Of a stretch of DNA of 24,007 bases, positions 23,258 to 24,007 are shown piece by piece (the first letter of the stretch is position 1; each line of letters starts with the position of its first letter). Under the pieces are notes generated by a model. That model made no database searches and was not told the DNA's origin. It saw only the letters and a program-made list of their open reading frames with translations. The position numbers and the translations under genes are program-made. The stretch comes from UKL13-2 sp040379385 (lineage in GTDB: Bacteria > Pseudomonadota > Gammaproteobacteria > Burkholderiales > Usitatibacteraceae): positions 1-24,007 of the forward strand of contig JBEILF010000025.1 of assembly GCA_040379385.1 (NCBI GenBank), read 5' to 3'.

Positions 23258-24007
23258 TTTGCGTCCTCCGTGCACTCATGCCACGCCCCACCATCCCAAT
23301 AGTTGCTCCTGTATTGCTTGGTGTCATGCAACCAACGCTGCATCGCCATAAATTCGAGTGTGTCGCGCACACTCATCGAACCCGACTCAGCCGACGGTTC
23401 GGTTGGCGCGCCTGCACCCATTGGGCGGCCTGCGCCTGCACCGGGTTGCGCCATCCTCGCGGCACGTGCAGCTTGGGCTTTCGCAAGCAGGCGTTGTTTG
23501 TCTGCGGTGGCTGCGGCGCGCAGTTTTGCGTCGGTTTCGAGATCAAAGTATTTCTGCCCATCAATCCAGGTTTGCTCGGCACGGGCGTTTGTTGAGAGTG
23601 GCGAGGTGTTCCAGATCACAAAGTCTGCGTCCTTGCCCACTTCCAGCGAGCCGGTACGGTTGTCAATACGCAATTGTTTTGCGGCATTTGTTGTTACCAT
23701 CTTCAGCGCTTCGACTTCGCTCACACCACCCGAACCACCGTAGCGCACGACCTTGGCGGCTTCGGTGTTCAGGCGTCGCGCCAATTCGTTGCTGTCGGAG
23801 TTCAGCGTCGTCAACACCCCGGCGCGATGCATCAGCGCGGCGTTGGTCGGAATGGCGTCATACACTTCCATCTTGTAGGCCCACCAATCGGAGAACGTCG
23901 AGCCGCCCGCCGCGATACTCGCCATGGCATCGGCGACCTTGTAACCTTCGAGTACGTGTTGAAAGGTGGCAACCGTATAGCCGTATTCCTGCGCGACACG
24001 CACACCC
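23254..24007 (-). CDS. Amidohydrolase-family protein (C-terminal part only)
   Basis: The frame is open to the window edge; about 251 codons are visible. The sequence has TFQHVLEGYKVADAM (with a candidate ligand His), STFSDWWAYKMEVYDAI, GVLTTLNSDSNELARRL with an Asp where the family's last metal-site Asp falls, then ALKMVTTNAAKQL and GSLEVGKDADFVIWNTSPLS, the usual C-terminal strands. A long Ala-rich helix, a Pro/Gly linker, and an end reading LEFMAMQRWLHDTKQYRSNY follow. The family includes peptidases, imidazolonepropionase-like and other hydrolases; the substrate cannot be assigned. The stop overlaps the ATG of the next gene (ATGA), so both are translated together. The metal-binding N-terminus lies outside the window. 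Confidence 0.85.
   Translation of the reverse strand, partial: GVRVAQEYGYTVATFQHVLEGYKVADAMASIAAGGSTFSDWWAYKMEVYDAIPTNAALMHRAGVLTTLNSDSNELARRLNTEAAKVVRYGGSGGVSEVEALKMVTTNAAKQLRIDNRTGSLEVGKDADFVIWNTSPLSTNARAEQTWIDGQKYFDLETDAKLRAAATADKQRLLAKAQAARAARMAQPGAGAGRPMGAGAPTEPSAESGSMSVRDTLEFMAMQRWLHDTKQYRSNYWDGGAWHECTEDAK

Noticed and set aside
1..24007. CRISPR array, tRNA or rRNA genes
   Set aside because: No regularly spaced direct repeats, no tRNA-like arm pattern and no rRNA-like conserved sequence were found by eye on either strand.

Overview
The window is chromosomal DNA from a proteobacterium, most likely a betaproteobacterium. I infer this from gene content only: a Chp/Pil twitching-chemotaxis cluster without pilK, rubredoxin beside thiD-thiE-hemL, and the cytochrome c4 / engB / hemB neighbourhood. 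No rRNA, tRNA or CRISPR array is visible.

Layout. (1) 3-185 (+): the 3' end of uppP, whose stop codon lies inside a short inverted-repeat element (MITE-like, 180-340). (2) 428-10375 (-): a type IV pilus chemotaxis operon read in the order pilG, pilH, pilI, pilJ, chpA. PilJ senses the signal, PilI couples it to the large Hpt/CheA/CheW/REC kinase ChpA, and PilG and PilH receive the phosphoryl groups. A rubredoxin gene (-) lies upstream. (3) 11018-14426 (+): thiD, thiE and hemL, overlapping or nearly touching, followed by a small protein with a GGDEF-like fold that has lost its catalytic motif. (4) 14763-15428 (-): a dihaem cytochrome c4, divergent from engB (+), then hemB and a VOC-fold protein (+). 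Haem and tetrapyrrole genes (hemL, hemB) and a c-type cytochrome are therefore close together. Between engB and hemB lies a dense set of hairpins ending in a minus-strand intrinsic terminator, which I interpret as a candidate small RNA. (5) 18102-18602 (+): a secreted DUF3016 protein.

(6) 18603-21628 looks like an accessory and decaying segment. It holds a HipA-like kinase gene whose two ends survive in different frames with the catalytic middle deleted. An intact HIRAN-domain gene is coupled to it by an ATGA overlap. Then come a 50-codon scrap resembling the tail of a larger protein (possibly a DNA methyltransferase), a DUF1186/SEC-C gene, a free-standing hairpin repeat, and a second copy of the MITE-like element in opposite orientation. 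(7) 21629-24007 (-): two tandem, translationally coupled amidohydrolase-family genes. The downstream one lacks the usual HxH metal motif, and the upstream one runs off the window.

The most interesting unexplained items are the TA-flanked MITE pair with a swappable 24-nt hairpin loop, the candidate minus-strand sRNA at 16218-16316, the deleted HipA-like gene with its surviving HIRAN partner, and a second hairpin sequence shared by the 3' ends of chpA and the amidohydrolase gene.
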